A stretch of 55,241 bases of DNA from Streptomyces sp. NBC_01306 (GTDB lineage Bacteria; Actinomycetota; Actinomycetes; Streptomycetales; Streptomycetaceae). Position numbers and translations under genes: made by a program. A model generated the notes under the pieces. It saw only the letters and a list, made by a program, of their open reading frames with translations. It had not been told where the DNA came from and did not search any database. Location: NCBI RefSeq assembly GCF_026340465.1, contig NZ_JAPEPC010000004.1:1-55241 (forward strand), read 5' to 3'. Shown here in pieces: positions 1-8,682 of this stretch (position 1 is the stretch's first letter; each line of letters opens with the position of its first letter).

Positions 1-274
1 GCGCGGCCGGGCCGATCGGGTCCGTGGGTGCGGCTTGTGGGGCCTCCAGTAAGGGAGTTGGGGAGCGCGGGGCGCTCCCGGCGGGTCCGCTGCGCTCCCC
101 CGCCTGACGGTCCTTCCGGCTGCGCCTCCAGTCCCTTGGGGCCCGCTGGCGCGGGCCGGGCTGGCTACGAGATGGGGGGTCGCTCGTTCGTGTGGGTTCT
201 AGTGTACCGCGTGCATCGGGTTGATGCAGCATGTACCGTTGGCGGAAAAACGGGACACCCCCCAACCACCCGGG
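1..274. repeat. Left terminal inverted repeat (inner part)
   Basis: The first 274 bases are the reverse complement of 54726-54998. I see three substitutions and one indel (six C/G at 174-179 against five at the right end). The first base pairs with 54998, so the left copy lacks the 243 bp that follow on the right. The repeat contains short palindromes such as GAGCGCGGGGCGCTC. I regard ORFs read through it as chance. It stops 35 bp before the first gene. Confidence 0.95.
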
Positions 275-308
275 AACCTCCCCGGAATTCCGAGAGGAAC
301 GACCGCAG

Positions 309-998
309 ATGACCGGTCACCACGAATCTACCGGACCCGATCCGGCGCTGAGCAGCGATTCTCTGCGCCGGGTGACGCAGTACCAGACTGCGGCCGTGAA
401 CGCCCGGCTGCGCGTGTTCGCGCTCCTGGAGGCGCAGGGCGTGCCCGCGAGCGAGGCTGACGACCTGGTGGCCGCGCTGGAGGCCGGGGCGGTCGCCGGG
501 GCGCAGTGCCAGGTGGTGGAGCTGGACGGCATGGCGCCGCGCCCTCGTCGCCCTGAGTTCGAGGACGGCTGGGACAAGGGTGTGACGGCCGTGAGCGAGG
601 CTCTGGTGGGCATCGCGGACCGGGAGTGGTTCCGGCGCGGCGGCCGGTCGGCCGGGGCCGCTGAACTGGCCGTACACATCGCGGACGTGAGGCAGCGTGA
701 GCGCGCCGACCTGGTGCGGCTGGAGAGGTACGTCCGGGAAGCCGTACTGCCGGCCACGTACCCGCACACAACCAGGCACCGCCAGGTCCTGGAGGCGCTG
801 GGCGAGGCCGGCGGTCTGTGCACGGCCCGGACGGTCAACAGCGATGGGGACTACGTCGTCTGCACGCTCGATGCCGGTCACTACGACCCGGACGATAAGC
901 CGCCCTTCAAGGACGGAAAGCCCGGCGGCTGGCACAAGGCGGATGCGTCGATCTGGAACGACATGGGCGCGGCCTGCATTCCGCACGCGGCCCTCTGA
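309..998 (+). CDS. Hypothetical subtelomeric protein (229 aa)
   Basis: I do not recognise the family. The ATG at 309 is chosen because GAGGA (293-297) lies at good spacing; a longer reading from 231 would start inside the terminal repeat. The protein is acidic and soluble. Its N-terminal half is helical with alanine-rich stretches, and the C-terminal third is rich in G, D and W around two cysteines (LCTARTVNSDGDYVVCTLDAGHY), followed by GGWHKADASIWNDMG. That pattern may form a small metal-binding or OB-like fold. It is the first gene inside the telomere and lies 36 bp upstream of the helicase gene on the same strand, so the two may be co-transcribed. Function unknown. Confidence 0.75.
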   Translation: MTGHHESTGPDPALSSDSLRRVTQYQTAAVNARLRVFALLEAQGVPASEADDLVAALEAGAVAGAQCQVVELDGMAPRPRRPEFEDGWDKGVTAVSEALVGIADREWFRRGGRSAGAAELAVHIADVRQRERADLVRLERYVREAVLPATYPHTTRHRQVLEALGEAGGLCTARTVNSDGDYVVCTLDAGHYDPDDKPPFKDGKPGGWHKADASIWNDMGAACIPHAAL

Positions 999-1034
999 AA
1001 GACCGCAGAAATTCAACTCCAGGGGAGGCACGGA

Positions 1035-3902
1035 ATGTCAGCGATTCGGCTCAAGGAACACCAGGTAGATCAGCGGTCCGCGTTTAGGAAGTGGGTGGGA
1101 TTCCCTGCAAGGTCATCTGTGCCCCCGCAGGGTGCCCGGGGAACGATCGTGTCAGCGACCGGTTCGGGTAAGACGATCACGGCCGCCGCGTGCGCGCTGG
1201 AGAGCTTCGCGGACGGCCGGATCCTCGTGACCGTGCCGACCCTGGACCTGCTCGCGCAGACCGCCCAGGCGTGGCGCCTGGTGGGCCACCGGGCCCCGAT
1301 GGTCGCGGTGTGCTCGCTGGAGAACGACGCGGTGCTGAACGAGCTGGGTGTGCGCACCACCACGAACCCGATCCAGCTCGCTCTGTGGGCCGGGCACGGG
1401 CCCGTCATCGTGTTCGCCACGTACGCCTCTCTCGTGGACCGTGAGGACATCGACGCTCCCGTGGGCCAGCGGAGGGTTCGCGGGCCGCTGGAGGCCGCTC
1501 TGGCGGGCGGGGAGCGCCTCTACGGGCAGCGCATGGACGGCTTCGACCTCGCGATCGTGGATGAGGCCCATGGAACCGCTGGTGATCTTGGTCGTCCGTG
1601 GGCGGCGATTCACGACAACGCTCGTATCCCGTCGGACTTCCGGCTCTACCTCACCGCCACCCCGCGCATCCTCGCCGCGGCCCGCCCGCAGAAGGGCGCG
1701 GACGGCCAGGAGGCGGAGATCGCGACCATGTCGGACGACCCGGAGGGAACCTACGGCGCGTGGCTCGCAGAGCTCGGTCTGAGCGAGGCCATCGAGCGGG
1801 AAATCCTTGCCGGATTCGAGATCGACGTGCTGGAGATTCGCGATCCCTCGCCGGTTCTCGGGGAGTCGGAGGAGGCGCAGCGGGGCCGGCGCCTGGCCCT
1901 GTTGCAGACCGCGCTCCTGGAGCACGCGGCGGCGTACAACCTGCGTACGGTCATGACGTTCCACCAGAAGGTTGAAGAGGCCCGCGCGTTCGCTGACAAG
2001 CTGCCGGAGACGGCTGCCGCGCTGTACCTGAACGACGCCTCCGACGCCGATCTGGCCGCCGCCGACAAGCTCCCCGCGTCGTCCATCGACGCGGAGTTCT
2101 ACGAGCTGGAGGCCGGCCGCCACGTACCTCCGGACCGGGTCTGGTCGGCGTGGCTGTGCGGCGACCACCTCGTAGCCGAACGCCGGGAAGCGCTGCGCCA
2201 GTTCGCCAACGGCATCGACGCGGCCGGGCGCCGGGTGCACCGGGCGTTCCTCGCCAGCGTTCGCGTTCTCGGGGAGGGCGTGGACATCACCGGCGAGCGG
2301 GGAGTCGACTCGATCTGCTTCGCGGACACCCGCGGCTCCCAGGTGGAGATCGTGCAGAACATCGGCCGCGCGCTCAGGTTGAACCGCGACGGCTCCACGA
2401 AGGTGGCGCGGATCATCGTTCCGGTGTTCCTGGAGCCCAACGAGGACCCCACCGACATGGTCGCCAGCGCCTCGTTTCGCCCCCTTGTTGCTGTCCTCCA
2501 GGGTCTGCGCTCGCATGATGACCGACTCGTTGAGCAGCTCGCTTCCCGTGCGCTCACGAGCGGCAAGCGCAAGGTGCACGTCCAGCGTGACGAAGACGGG
2601 CAGATCGTCGGGGCCGGCGGCGCGGGCGACGGCGAGGACCAGGAGGACGACGACACCCAGGCCGCCGCCGAAGCCGCCCTGCTCCACTTCTCCAGCCCGC
2701 GCGACGCGGCGACGATCGCGGCGTTCCTGCGGACCCGGGTCTACCGGCCGGAGTCCTTGGTGTGGCTGGAGGGCTACCAGGCCCTGATCCGTTGGCGGGC
2801 GGAGAACGAGATCACCGGCGTGCACGCCGTGCCCTACGACGTCGAGGTCGAAGTGGGGGTCACGAAGTCGTTTCCGCTTGGTCGATGGGTGCATCAGCAG
2901 CGGAAGGCTCTGCGGGCGGGTGAGCTGGAGGAGCGGCGCAAGACGCTGCTGGACGCCCCGGAGGCCGGGATGGTGTGGGAGCCGGGCGAGGAGGCGTGGG
3001 AGAGCAAGCTCGCCGCGCTCCGGTCCTACCGCCGGGCCACCGGGCACCTCGCGCCCCGTCAGGACGCGGTGTGGGGCGAGGGCGAGGCGATGGTGCCCGT
3101 CGGCCAGCACCTCGCCAACCTCCGCCGCAAGGGCGGCCTCGGGAAGGACCCGGACCGGGCGGCGAAGCGCGCGCAGCAGCTCACCGAGATCGACCCGGAC
3201 TGGGACTGCCCGTGGCCGCTTAACTGGCAGCGGCACTACCGGGTGCTCGCCGATCTGGTCGACGCCGACGGCGTGCTGCCCTACATCGCGGGCGGCGTCA
3301 TGCACGACGGCGATGACATCGGCACCTGGAGGTGGCGTCAGCAGGAGCCGGGTACCTGGGCGCAGCTCCTGCCCGAGCAGCGCGAGCGGCTGACCGCCCT
3401 GGGCATCCGCGGCGCCACCCTCCCCCTGACCGCCGCCGCCCCGGCGGAGCTCCCCGCAGCGCCGGCCGACGCGGCCAAGGGCCCGAGGAAGGCCGGGAGC
3501 AAGGCGGAGGCGGCCTTCCAGCGGGGCCTGGCGGCTCTGGCGCAGTGGGTGGAGCGGGAAGGCGCGGACCGGCCCGTGCCGCGCGGGCACAGCGAGACGA
3601 TCGTGGTCGACGGCGAGGCGGAGCCGGTGACCGTGAAGCTGGGCGTGTGGAATTCGAACGTCAAATCGAGGCGGGACAAGCTCAGCGCCGACCAGCTCGC
3701 CGCCCTCGCCGCGCTGGGCGTCGACTGGGCAGGAGCGGTCCGGGTCGCCCAGGACGCTCCGGCGCAGCCCGCCGCCGTGCAGGCCGCACCGCCTCAGCGT
3801 GACCACCACGATGAGTGCGACAAGACGCTCTACGCGGGCGGTACATGTACCTGCGACCTCATCGAGCAGTACGGGCCGCCCTCCGAGCGCGACGACTACT
3901 GA
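1035..3902 (+). CDS. DEAD/DEAH-box SF2 helicase with helicase-associated repeats
   Basis: A 955-aa superfamily 2 helicase. Motif I (ATGSGKT) is near residues 41-47, DEAH near 175-178, motif III (TATPR) near 205 and motif VI (QNIGRALR) near 440. The C-terminal half carries tryptophan-rich helicase-associated repeats, around residues 655-690 and 825 onward. A strong Shine-Dalgarno (AGGGGAGG, 1021-1028) sets the start. Large helicases beside the telomeres are a known feature of Streptomyces linear replicons; TtrA of SLP2, linked to transfer of the ends, is the precedent, and homology to TtrA is my inference from position and architecture. The protein ends in a Cys-rich tail (DECDKTLYAGGTCTCD) that may bind metal. 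A role in end replication or transfer is possible. Confidence 0.88.
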   Translation: MSAIRLKEHQVDQRSAFRKWVGFPARSSVPPQGARGTIVSATGSGKTITAAACALESFADGRILVTVPTLDLLAQTAQAWRLVGHRAPMVAVCSLENDAVLNELGVRTTTNPIQLALWAGHGPVIVFATYASLVDREDIDAPVGQRRVRGPLEAALAGGERLYGQRMDGFDLAIVDEAHGTAGDLGRPWAAIHDNARIPSDFRLYLTATPRILAAARPQKGADGQEAEIATMSDDPEGTYGAWLAELGLSEAIEREILAGFEIDVLEIRDPSPVLGESEEAQRGRRLALLQTALLEHAAAYNLRTVMTFHQKVEEARAFADKLPETAAALYLNDASDADLAAADKLPASSIDAEFYELEAGRHVPPDRVWSAWLCGDHLVAERREALRQFANGIDAAGRRVHRAFLASVRVLGEGVDITGERGVDSICFADTRGSQVEIVQNIGRALRLNRDGSTKVARIIVPVFLEPNEDPTDMVASASFRPLVAVLQGLRSHDDRLVEQLASRALTSGKRKVHVQRDEDGQIVGAGGAGDGEDQEDDDTQAAAEAALLHFSSPRDAATIAAFLRTRVYRPESLVWLEGYQALIRWRAENEITGVHAVPYDVEVEVGVTKSFPLGRWVHQQRKALRAGELEERRKTLLDAPEAGMVWEPGEEAWESKLAALRSYRRATGHLAPRQDAVWGEGEAMVPVGQHLANLRRKGGLGKDPDRAAKRAQQLTEIDPDWDCPWPLNWQRHYRVLADLVDADGVLPYIAGGVMHDGDDIGTWRWRQQEPGTWAQLLPEQRERLTALGIRGATLPLTAAAPAELPAAPADAAKGPRKAGSKAEAAFQRGLAALAQWVEREGADRPVPRGHSETIVVDGEAEPVTVKLGVWNSNVKSRRDKLSADQLAALAALGVDWAGAVRVAQDAPAQPAAVQAAPPQRDHHDECDKTLYAGGTCTCDLIEQYGPPSERDDY

Positions 3903-3922
3903 CCGCTCCCCCGCTCCGACCG

Positions 3923-3950
3923 GACCCCGGGCTCGCCAAGGCCCGGGGTC
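3923..3950. terminator. Terminator hairpin after the helicase gene
   Basis: GACCCCGGGC and GCCCGGGGTC form a 10-bp GC stem with an 8-base loop, 21 bp past the helicase stop codon. Confidence 0.6.
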
Positions 3951-4009
3951 TCGTGCTGTCGGTGGGCCGGCTGTCCGGCGCCGGATGTCTGTGAGGACCT
4001 GCAACGCCG

Positions 4010-4110
4010 GGTGCAACACGCGGGCCGTCCCGGCTCATTTCGGGTGTTCCCGCAGGTCAGATGTGAAACGCAGGGCGTTGCGCGCGGTGGTGTTGCACCG
4101 GGTGTTGCAG
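4010..4110. repeat. Inverted repeat in the convergent intergenic gap
   Basis: GGTGCAACAC (4010-4019) and its complement GTGTTGCACC (4090-4099), with a further GTGTTGCA at 4102, lie between the helicase gene and the convergent gene ending at 4136. The repeat may form structure or bind a protein; no gene is seen in this 233-bp gap. Confidence 0.5.
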
Positions 4111-4135
4111 CCAGAACGGGCGAAGTGACACCGGC

Positions 4136-4594
4136 TCAGCCCCCGCTCGGTGCGACGCTCTCCGGGGCGGGTGCGGCCTCCAGGCGGTCCAGCCGTTCGT
4201 AGAGGGCGCGCACGAGGCGGGCGCGGTTCTGGACGCAGTGCACGGTGCCCTCCAGCGGCGCGGACAGCCGACCTTCCGCCTCGCGCAGGACGACGTCGGC
4301 GAGCGCCCGGCGCCCGCTGCTCTTGGGCAGCTGGTCGGCGCGGCGGCGGACGTCGGAGGCGACGGCGCGGGCGTGGCCGGTCAGCTGGAGGCCGATCTGC
4401 TCGTAGTCGCGTTCGGCGAGCGTGTCCTCGCCGGTCCACGCGAGCACGGCCTTGACGAGGCTCTCGTACGGTTCGCGGTCGAGCGGGAGCTCCGCCTCGA
4501 TCAGCCCGTCGGGGTCGTACAGGACCGTGTGGCTGCTGGTATGCATGGCGGGCCTCGCTGCTGGGGCGTCTTCGCGCGGGTGGCCGGCGGTCAC
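4136..4594 (-). CDS. DUF6415-like hypothetical protein
   Basis: The sequence (LPLDREPYESLVKAVLAW, LTGHARAVASDVRRR and ALYERLDRLEA segments) resembles a widespread actinobacterial family that I recall as DUF6415; function unknown. It is alpha-helical and lacks membrane segments or obvious catalytic residues. The GTG at 4594 overlaps the upstream stop as GTGA, which suggests translational coupling. An ATG at 4546 with its own GCGAGG ribosome site is an equally good start and gives 136 aa. It is the last gene of the leftward small-gene run from 6503. Confidence 0.7.
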   Translation of the reverse strand: MTAGHPREDAPAARPAMHTSSHTVLYDPDGLIEAELPLDREPYESLVKAVLAWTGEDTLAERDYEQIGLQLTGHARAVASDVRRRADQLPKSSGRRALADVVLREAEGRLSAPLEGTVHCVQNRARLVRALYERLDRLEAAPAPESVAPSGG

Positions 4595-4773
4595 CGCTGG
4601 GTGTCCTCGCCGCCGTCGGCCCCGTCGTCCTGGTCCTCGTTCTGCTGGGCGAGGAACCGGGCGAAGCCGCGGTCCGCGCGGGCCAGCAGGGCCGGGGAGG
4701 GAACGCCGTAGGCGGGCGGCTGAAGGCCGCGGCCCTCCGGGGCCGGGGCGGTGGAGTCGGTGTGTGCACGCAT
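4591..4773 (-). CDS. Small hypothetical protein (60 aa)
   Basis: A 60-aa acidic-tailed protein (ends QNEDQDDGADGGEDTQR) with a clear GGAGAGG ribosome site upstream of ATG 4773. Its stop overlaps the start of the next gene (GTGA). The mid-section has ALLARADRGFARFLAQ, a probable amphipathic helix. Families of this shape often sit directly upstream of DUF6415-like genes in Streptomyces, which supports a coupled pair. Function unknown. Confidence 0.65.
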   Translation of the reverse strand: MRAHTDSTAPAPEGRGLQPPAYGVPSPALLARADRGFARFLAQQNEDQDDGADGGEDTQR

Positions 4774-4869
4774 GGGGACCCGCCTCTCCGGCTGGTGGTC
4801 CGTCGGTGCCGTCGACGCTACGCAGCTACGGGCGGCGCCCTCAACGAAGTTGCGGAGAATTGCGGAGGT

Positions 4870-5718
4870 TCACTCCAGGGCGTCGATCGCGGCCCGGATG
4901 AGCGTGCGGGCCCCGTCTCCGTACACGGCCATCTCCGCGAGGCCGGTGAACGCCTTGGCGTAGTCGGCGAGCTCGCGCGGCTGCTTCACCTTGATCTCCG
5001 CCGTCAGGGTCTCCACCACGACCTGGGTGTCGTCGTGGAGGTAGAACGCCTCCAGCGGCCACACGGTGCGCTGCGCGGTGAACGGGATGATCCCGAGCGA
5101 GACCGAGGCGAGCGGCATCACGGCCAGGAGGTGGCGCAGCTGCCCGCGCATGGCGTCGGGGTCGGCGGTGCGGTAGCGCAGGACGGATTCCTCCATGAGG
5201 ACGACGTAGCGGTGGCCGCCCTCGTAGAGGAACCGGGAGCGGGCGACCCGGGCGGCGACGGCTTCGGCGACGTCGTTCGGCGTGCCCTGGAAGGTCGTGA
5301 TCTGCCCCATGAGGGCGGTGGCGAACGCCGGGGTCTGGAAGAAGCCCGGCGGGACGTTGGAGACGTAGACCCGGCAGACGCGGGTCTGCTCGTGCAGGGC
5401 GTACCAGCCCTCTTGGACGGTACGCATCCCGTTGCGGTGCAGGCGGCGCCACTCCAGGTACATGGAGTCGACGGCGCGGGCGGTGGCGATCAGGTCCTCG
5501 GTCTGGTCGTCGGCGCCGCACGCCGCACACCAGGTGCGGATGTCCGCGTCCGAGGGCGGGGCCTCGCCCTTCTGGATCCTGGTCGTCTTCGCCGGATGCC
5601 AGCCGCACCGGGCGGAGAGTTCCTTCCCGGTGAGGCCGGCGTCCCTGCGCAGGTGCTGCAGCCGCACGGCGAGCGCCTCGCGGGCTGCTTGTGCGCTGGA
5701 GGATGGAGAGGCGGTCAT
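4870..5718 (-). CDS. XRE-family regulator with DUF5753-type C-terminal domain
   Basis: A 282-aa protein with an N-terminal XRE helix-turn-helix (residues about 12-55: LQHLRRDAGLTGKELSARCGW, KTTRIQKGE) and a long C-terminal region typical of DUF5753 (MYLEWRRLHRNG, VLMEESVLRYR, VSLGIIPF, ETLTAEI). This two-domain family is very abundant in Streptomyces and usually pairs with a small partner, most often DUF397. Here the upstream neighbour is a DUF6879-type protein, 16 bp away, the other common partner. The pair is probably a regulatory or antitoxin-like module; direct evidence is lacking. The Shine-Dalgarno before ATG 5718 is weak, so translation may depend on the upstream gene. Confidence 0.9.
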   Translation of the reverse strand: MTASPSSSAQAAREALAVRLQHLRRDAGLTGKELSARCGWHPAKTTRIQKGEAPPSDADIRTWCAACGADDQTEDLIATARAVDSMYLEWRRLHRNGMRTVQEGWYALHEQTRVCRVYVSNVPPGFFQTPAFATALMGQITTFQGTPNDVAEAVAARVARSRFLYEGGHRYVVLMEESVLRYRTADPDAMRGQLRHLLAVMPLASVSLGIIPFTAQRTVWPLEAFYLHDDTQVVVETLTAEIKVKQPRELADYAKAFTGLAEMAVYGDGARTLIRAAIDALE

Positions 5719-5734
5719 GTGGCTGCTCAGGGGC

Positions 5735-6268
5735 CTAGACGGTGTACTTCTCGTGCGGGATGCCGCGCTCCCAGACCGTCTCGAACGCCGACGCGCACAG
5801 GCTCACCGCGGCCGGGTCCTCGGTGAGTTCACAGCCGGGGTCGACCCAGTCGCCGTCGCCGCTGAAGAAGTGGAACATCACCAGGCGGTCGTCGATCAGC
5901 CAGAAGTCGTTGCCCGGCAGGGCGATGTCCGAGGCGTTGCGGCGGGGCAGCCAGCGGACCTGTTCGCCGGCGCCCACGTTCAGCACGGTGGCGGCGTGCT
6001 CCCACCGGATGTAGTCGGTGACCGGCTCGGAGACGATCCGGGCGCGCCGCATCACCACTCCCCTGGCCAGGGTCTCCCTGACCAGTCCGAGCCACTCGGG
6101 CCACCAGCGGGCCGTGGGGTCCAGGTCGATCTGACCGGTCCGGGCGAACAGCTCGATCTCTTCGGCCTCATCGCCGACGCCGTAGCGGTCGCGCATCTCC
6201 AGGTGCACCGCGCTGTGCTGAGCGCCCCTCAGCAGTTCAGCGAAGTCCGGCACGCTGCTCTGCGACAT
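5735..6268 (-). CDS. DUF6879-family partner protein
   Basis: A 177-aa protein with features of the DUF6879 family: FAELLRGAQHSAVHLEMRD at the N-terminus, RARIVSEPVTDYIRWEH in the middle, and FWLIDDRLVMFHFFSGDG followed by WDRGIPHEKY-like text at the C-terminus. A GGGAGG ribosome site precedes ATG 6268. It overlaps the 88-aa gene upstream by 32 bp and lies 16 bp before the XRE/DUF5753 gene. In other Streptomyces these proteins are encoded next to XRE/DUF5753 regulators, as here, and probably act with them. No catalytic motif is visible. Confidence 0.8.
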   Translation of the reverse strand: MSQSSVPDFAELLRGAQHSAVHLEMRDRYGVGDEAEEIELFARTGQIDLDPTARWWPEWLGLVRETLARGVVMRRARIVSEPVTDYIRWEHAATVLNVGAGEQVRWLPRRNASDIALPGNDFWLIDDRLVMFHFFSGDGDWVDPGCELTEDPAAVSLCASAFETVWERGIPHEKYTV

Positions 6269-6503
6269 TGCACGCCTCCCTCAGAATCGACGCCATCCGG
6301 ACGGGGATACGGATCACCGTCTCGTGCGGCGGAATGCCCGCCGCGTGGCCGGGCACCCACTCGGTCCCGCCGACCATCGCCTTCAACAACGCTTCGGCTT
6401 CCTCGCCTTGAAGGATCAGGTCGGCGCTCTCTTCTTCCACCCACACCGTCGGCGATCCACCGCCTCCGGTGTTCGGGTCGATCCCGACGAACCGTAACGT
6501 CAT
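6237..6503 (-). CDS. Small hypothetical protein with an early TTA codon (88 aa)
   Basis: An 88-aa protein starting at ATG 6503 behind GGGAGAG. The upstream extension of this frame has no ribosome site and is very arginine- and proline-rich, so I reject it. The third codon is TTA, which is rare in Streptomyces and decoded by the bldA tRNA; expression may therefore be tied to development. It is the first gene of the leftward run 6503-4136 and overlaps the DUF6879 gene. Central hydrophilic and leucine-rich stretches (ESADLILQGEEAEALLKAM) suggest a small helical protein. Function unknown. Confidence 0.7.
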   Translation of the reverse strand: MTLRFVGIDPNTGGGGSPTVWVEEESADLILQGEEAEALLKAMVGGTEWVPGHAAGIPPHETVIRIPVRMASILREACNVAEQRAGLR

Positions 6504-6746
6504 GGCGCTCTCCCGTGTCGAGTCGGTTGCGCTTAGTTGCGCCGACCGTCCCGCGCCCCGGCCCCCTCGGTCAAGACCAGGGCCGGATCTGTCCCCCGTA
6601 CGGTCAGCAGCGCGCCGAAAGCGACAGCCGGGTGGGCCGGACGGGTGGCCGACGGGTCCACGGCGTGCCGGGGCCGGCGGGCTGCCGGTTGTGCCGTTCA
6701 GCGGACCGATCGGCCCGCGCACGGGGTCACGTCTGCGAGGCACAGC
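6504..6746. promoter_or_regulatory. Divergent promoter region
   Basis: About 240 bp between the divergent genes at 6503 (minus) and 6747 (plus). It must hold promoters for both directions. I could not pick out confident -35/-10 boxes; no gene is supported inside it. Confidence 0.5.
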
Positions 6747-7451
6747 ATGGGACGTCACAAGCAGCACAAGCCACGCCGCTCACGGGGCGAGAGCGACCGC
6801 CCGGCCACGGAGTGGTTCGGCACCGCGTTCCACTCCACCGAGGGGATGCAGCACCTGGACGTTCGCCAGTCCGGCAACGGCATCCTGATCACCTCCTCCC
6901 CTGCCGAGATCGACGGCGTTCCGGCAGCCTGGCCGCTGCGCCTGCGCAACGACGTCGACGGCGGGCTGAACGAGGTGGGCGCGGCCCTCGCGGCCGGGCG
7001 CGGCCACGTCTTCGGTGTGACCGAGAGCCCCGGCCACAAGACTGTCCTGGCGTTCATGCCCGACCACCCGGAGGAAGGCGTCGGCACGCTGGCCCGGGTC
7101 CGCACCCCTGAGGACCCGGACGGCGACGTCGTCTTCGAGCGGAGCGCGGAACGGCCGATGGGCCTGTGGGCGGAAGCAGGGGAGAGCCTCCTGCGGATCG
7201 TGCCGGTGCTCGGTCCGGACGCACCGCCGGCGGACGACCTCGAGGACTGCCGCCTGTGCCCCGGCTGCTACCGGCCCGTCTACGAGAGCTCTTCCTCGCA
7301 CACCCTGATCGGCGCCGGTCCGATGCCGGTGATCGGGCTGTGCAGGCTGTGCGCCGAAGGCACCACGCTGCGCTCGCTGCGCCAGGCCGACGTGCCCGTC
7401 GACCCGCAGCAGCGCGTCGTCCTGGAGACCGTGGCCGCCGCCATGGCGTAG
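6747..7451 (+). CDS. Hypothetical protein with C-terminal zinc ribbon (234 aa)
   Basis: The start at ATG 6747 follows GCGAGG (6735-6740); the longer upstream frame is not supported. The N-terminus is very basic (MGRHKQHKPRRSRGE). The body is mixed alpha/beta. Four cysteines arranged as CRLCPGC and GLCRLCAEG near residues 170-205 probably bind zinc. I do not recognise the family. The gene stands alone on the plus strand between two leftward units, and a bidirectional terminator follows it. Confidence 0.75.
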   Translation: MGRHKQHKPRRSRGESDRPATEWFGTAFHSTEGMQHLDVRQSGNGILITSSPAEIDGVPAAWPLRLRNDVDGGLNEVGAALAAGRGHVFGVTESPGHKTVLAFMPDHPEEGVGTLARVRTPEDPDGDVVFERSAERPMGLWAEAGESLLRIVPVLGPDAPPADDLEDCRLCPGCYRPVYESSSSHTLIGAGPMPVIGLCRLCAEGTTLRSLRQADVPVDPQQRVVLETVAAAMA

Positions 7452-7462
7452 CCGGGCCGCCC

Positions 7463-7498
7463 CCGGGCAAGCCCTCCCGCACCGAAGGGCTTGCCCGG
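7463..7498. terminator. Bidirectional terminator
   Basis: CCGGGCAAGCCCT and AGGGCTTGCCCGG form a perfect 13-bp stem with a 10-base loop between two convergent genes. Confidence 0.8.
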
Positions 7499-7506
7499 CT
7501 CGGACG

Positions 7507-8565
7507 TCAGCGGCCGGCGGGCTCGGGGTAGCGCTCGCGGCGAACGTACGGGTCGTCGACGCCGATCTCGTACCAGGGATCGCCCCGCTGGAGCCTGGGC
7601 AGGGTGTTCGCCCACACCGCCACGGCGATGCCCTCCACGTCGGCGGCGAGCGCCTGGAGGCGGTTGTCGAGGAGGTGCTCCGCCTTTCCTGCCAAGACGA
7701 CATGCAGCCGCGGGAAGGTCTTCGAGCGGGTGTAGCGGTGGCGCTGCCAGAACGGGAACGTGCCGCCGATCGTGCCGCGGGCGCCTTCCCAGACGCGGTG
7801 CCCGGCGTAGCGCTCGTAGTCCCAAACCTCACGTGCGAGCCGGGCCTGGGGCATGGTGCCGTTGTCGAGTTCGAAGAGGCGCACCTCGCTGGTCTTGGTC
7901 GGCCACGCGAGGACGGCGTCGGTGTTGAAGCTGAGGCCGGTCTCCTTGATGGCGTGGTTGACCTCCACCTGCCAGCCGGTCAGATGGTCCCGGCCGCCGA
8001 AGGCGAGGATCGTGTCCGTCACCGCGACCCCGTGCGGACCGAACCCGGCCTTCACCGCCTTCGCTCCGGTGCCGGCCTTCGGTCGGAGAGGCAGCTCGTT
8101 GCCGTCAGCCAGAGCCTTCTGCCCCGCCACCGTCAGGTTCCAGATCGGATGCTTGCCCGCCTTGCCGTTCGTCTCCGCCAGGCCGAGCTCCGCCAGCTTC
8201 TTCATCGCCCTGCGCACGTACGACCGACCATCCGCATCCTCCGCCGTGATCACCGAAGCCATCTGCCGAACCGTCGCTATCCGCACACACCCCAGCATCC
8301 GCAGCGCATCGGCCCGTACCTTCCCGGCCGTGGGAGTGGACTTCTTCCCCTTCGCCGACGTCTCAGGGAAAGGGAGAGAGGTGTCGGCGTGCTGGAGGGC
8401 ACCCTGACGGGCGGTGTGAGCTGCGGTGATGGGCACGACGTTGGAATCGTTCGCGGCACCGTTCACGGCACTGGATTCCGGGTCGCCCGGAAGGTGCTCA
8501 GCACCCCTTGTCCAGGTCGGAAGCGGCTCCGGGTCGGGCTGCCGGGCGCTGCTGTTGTACGTCAT
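7507..8565 (-). CDS. Replication-relaxation family protein
   Basis: A 352-aa protein matching, from memory, the replication-relaxation family common on actinobacterial plasmids. It has a winged-helix N-terminal domain (near residues 95-155: ALRMLGCVRIATVRQMASVI, YVRRAMKKLAELGLAE) and a nuclease-like alpha/beta domain (near residues 190-330: VAVTDTILAFGG, WQVEVNHAI, SFNTDAVLAW, VRLFELDNGTM, WEGARGT). The D/E-rich strands recall restriction-endonuclease folds. ATG 8565 is preferred over upstream codons because GAGGAG lies just ahead. The plasmid role is unproven; the family is thought to act in plasmid DNA processing. Confidence 0.85.
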   Translation of the reverse strand: MTYNSSARQPDPEPLPTWTRGAEHLPGDPESSAVNGAANDSNVVPITAAHTARQGALQHADTSLPFPETSAKGKKSTPTAGKVRADALRMLGCVRIATVRQMASVITAEDADGRSYVRRAMKKLAELGLAETNGKAGKHPIWNLTVAGQKALADGNELPLRPKAGTGAKAVKAGFGPHGVAVTDTILAFGGRDHLTGWQVEVNHAIKETGLSFNTDAVLAWPTKTSEVRLFELDNGTMPQARLAREVWDYERYAGHRVWEGARGTIGGTFPFWQRHRYTRSKTFPRLHVVLAGKAEHLLDNRLQALAADVEGIAVAVWANTLPRLQRGDPWYEIGVDDPYVRRERYPEPAGR

Positions 8566-8682
8566 GACGTGGCTCCTCACGCAGGTGGCGCGGGGGGCCG
8601 AATGGAATCCCCCCTCACTTGCTAGAGGTGTCGAGAAAGCCAACGGTGTGACGAATCACTGATCACCGTTACCGAGCCGTGA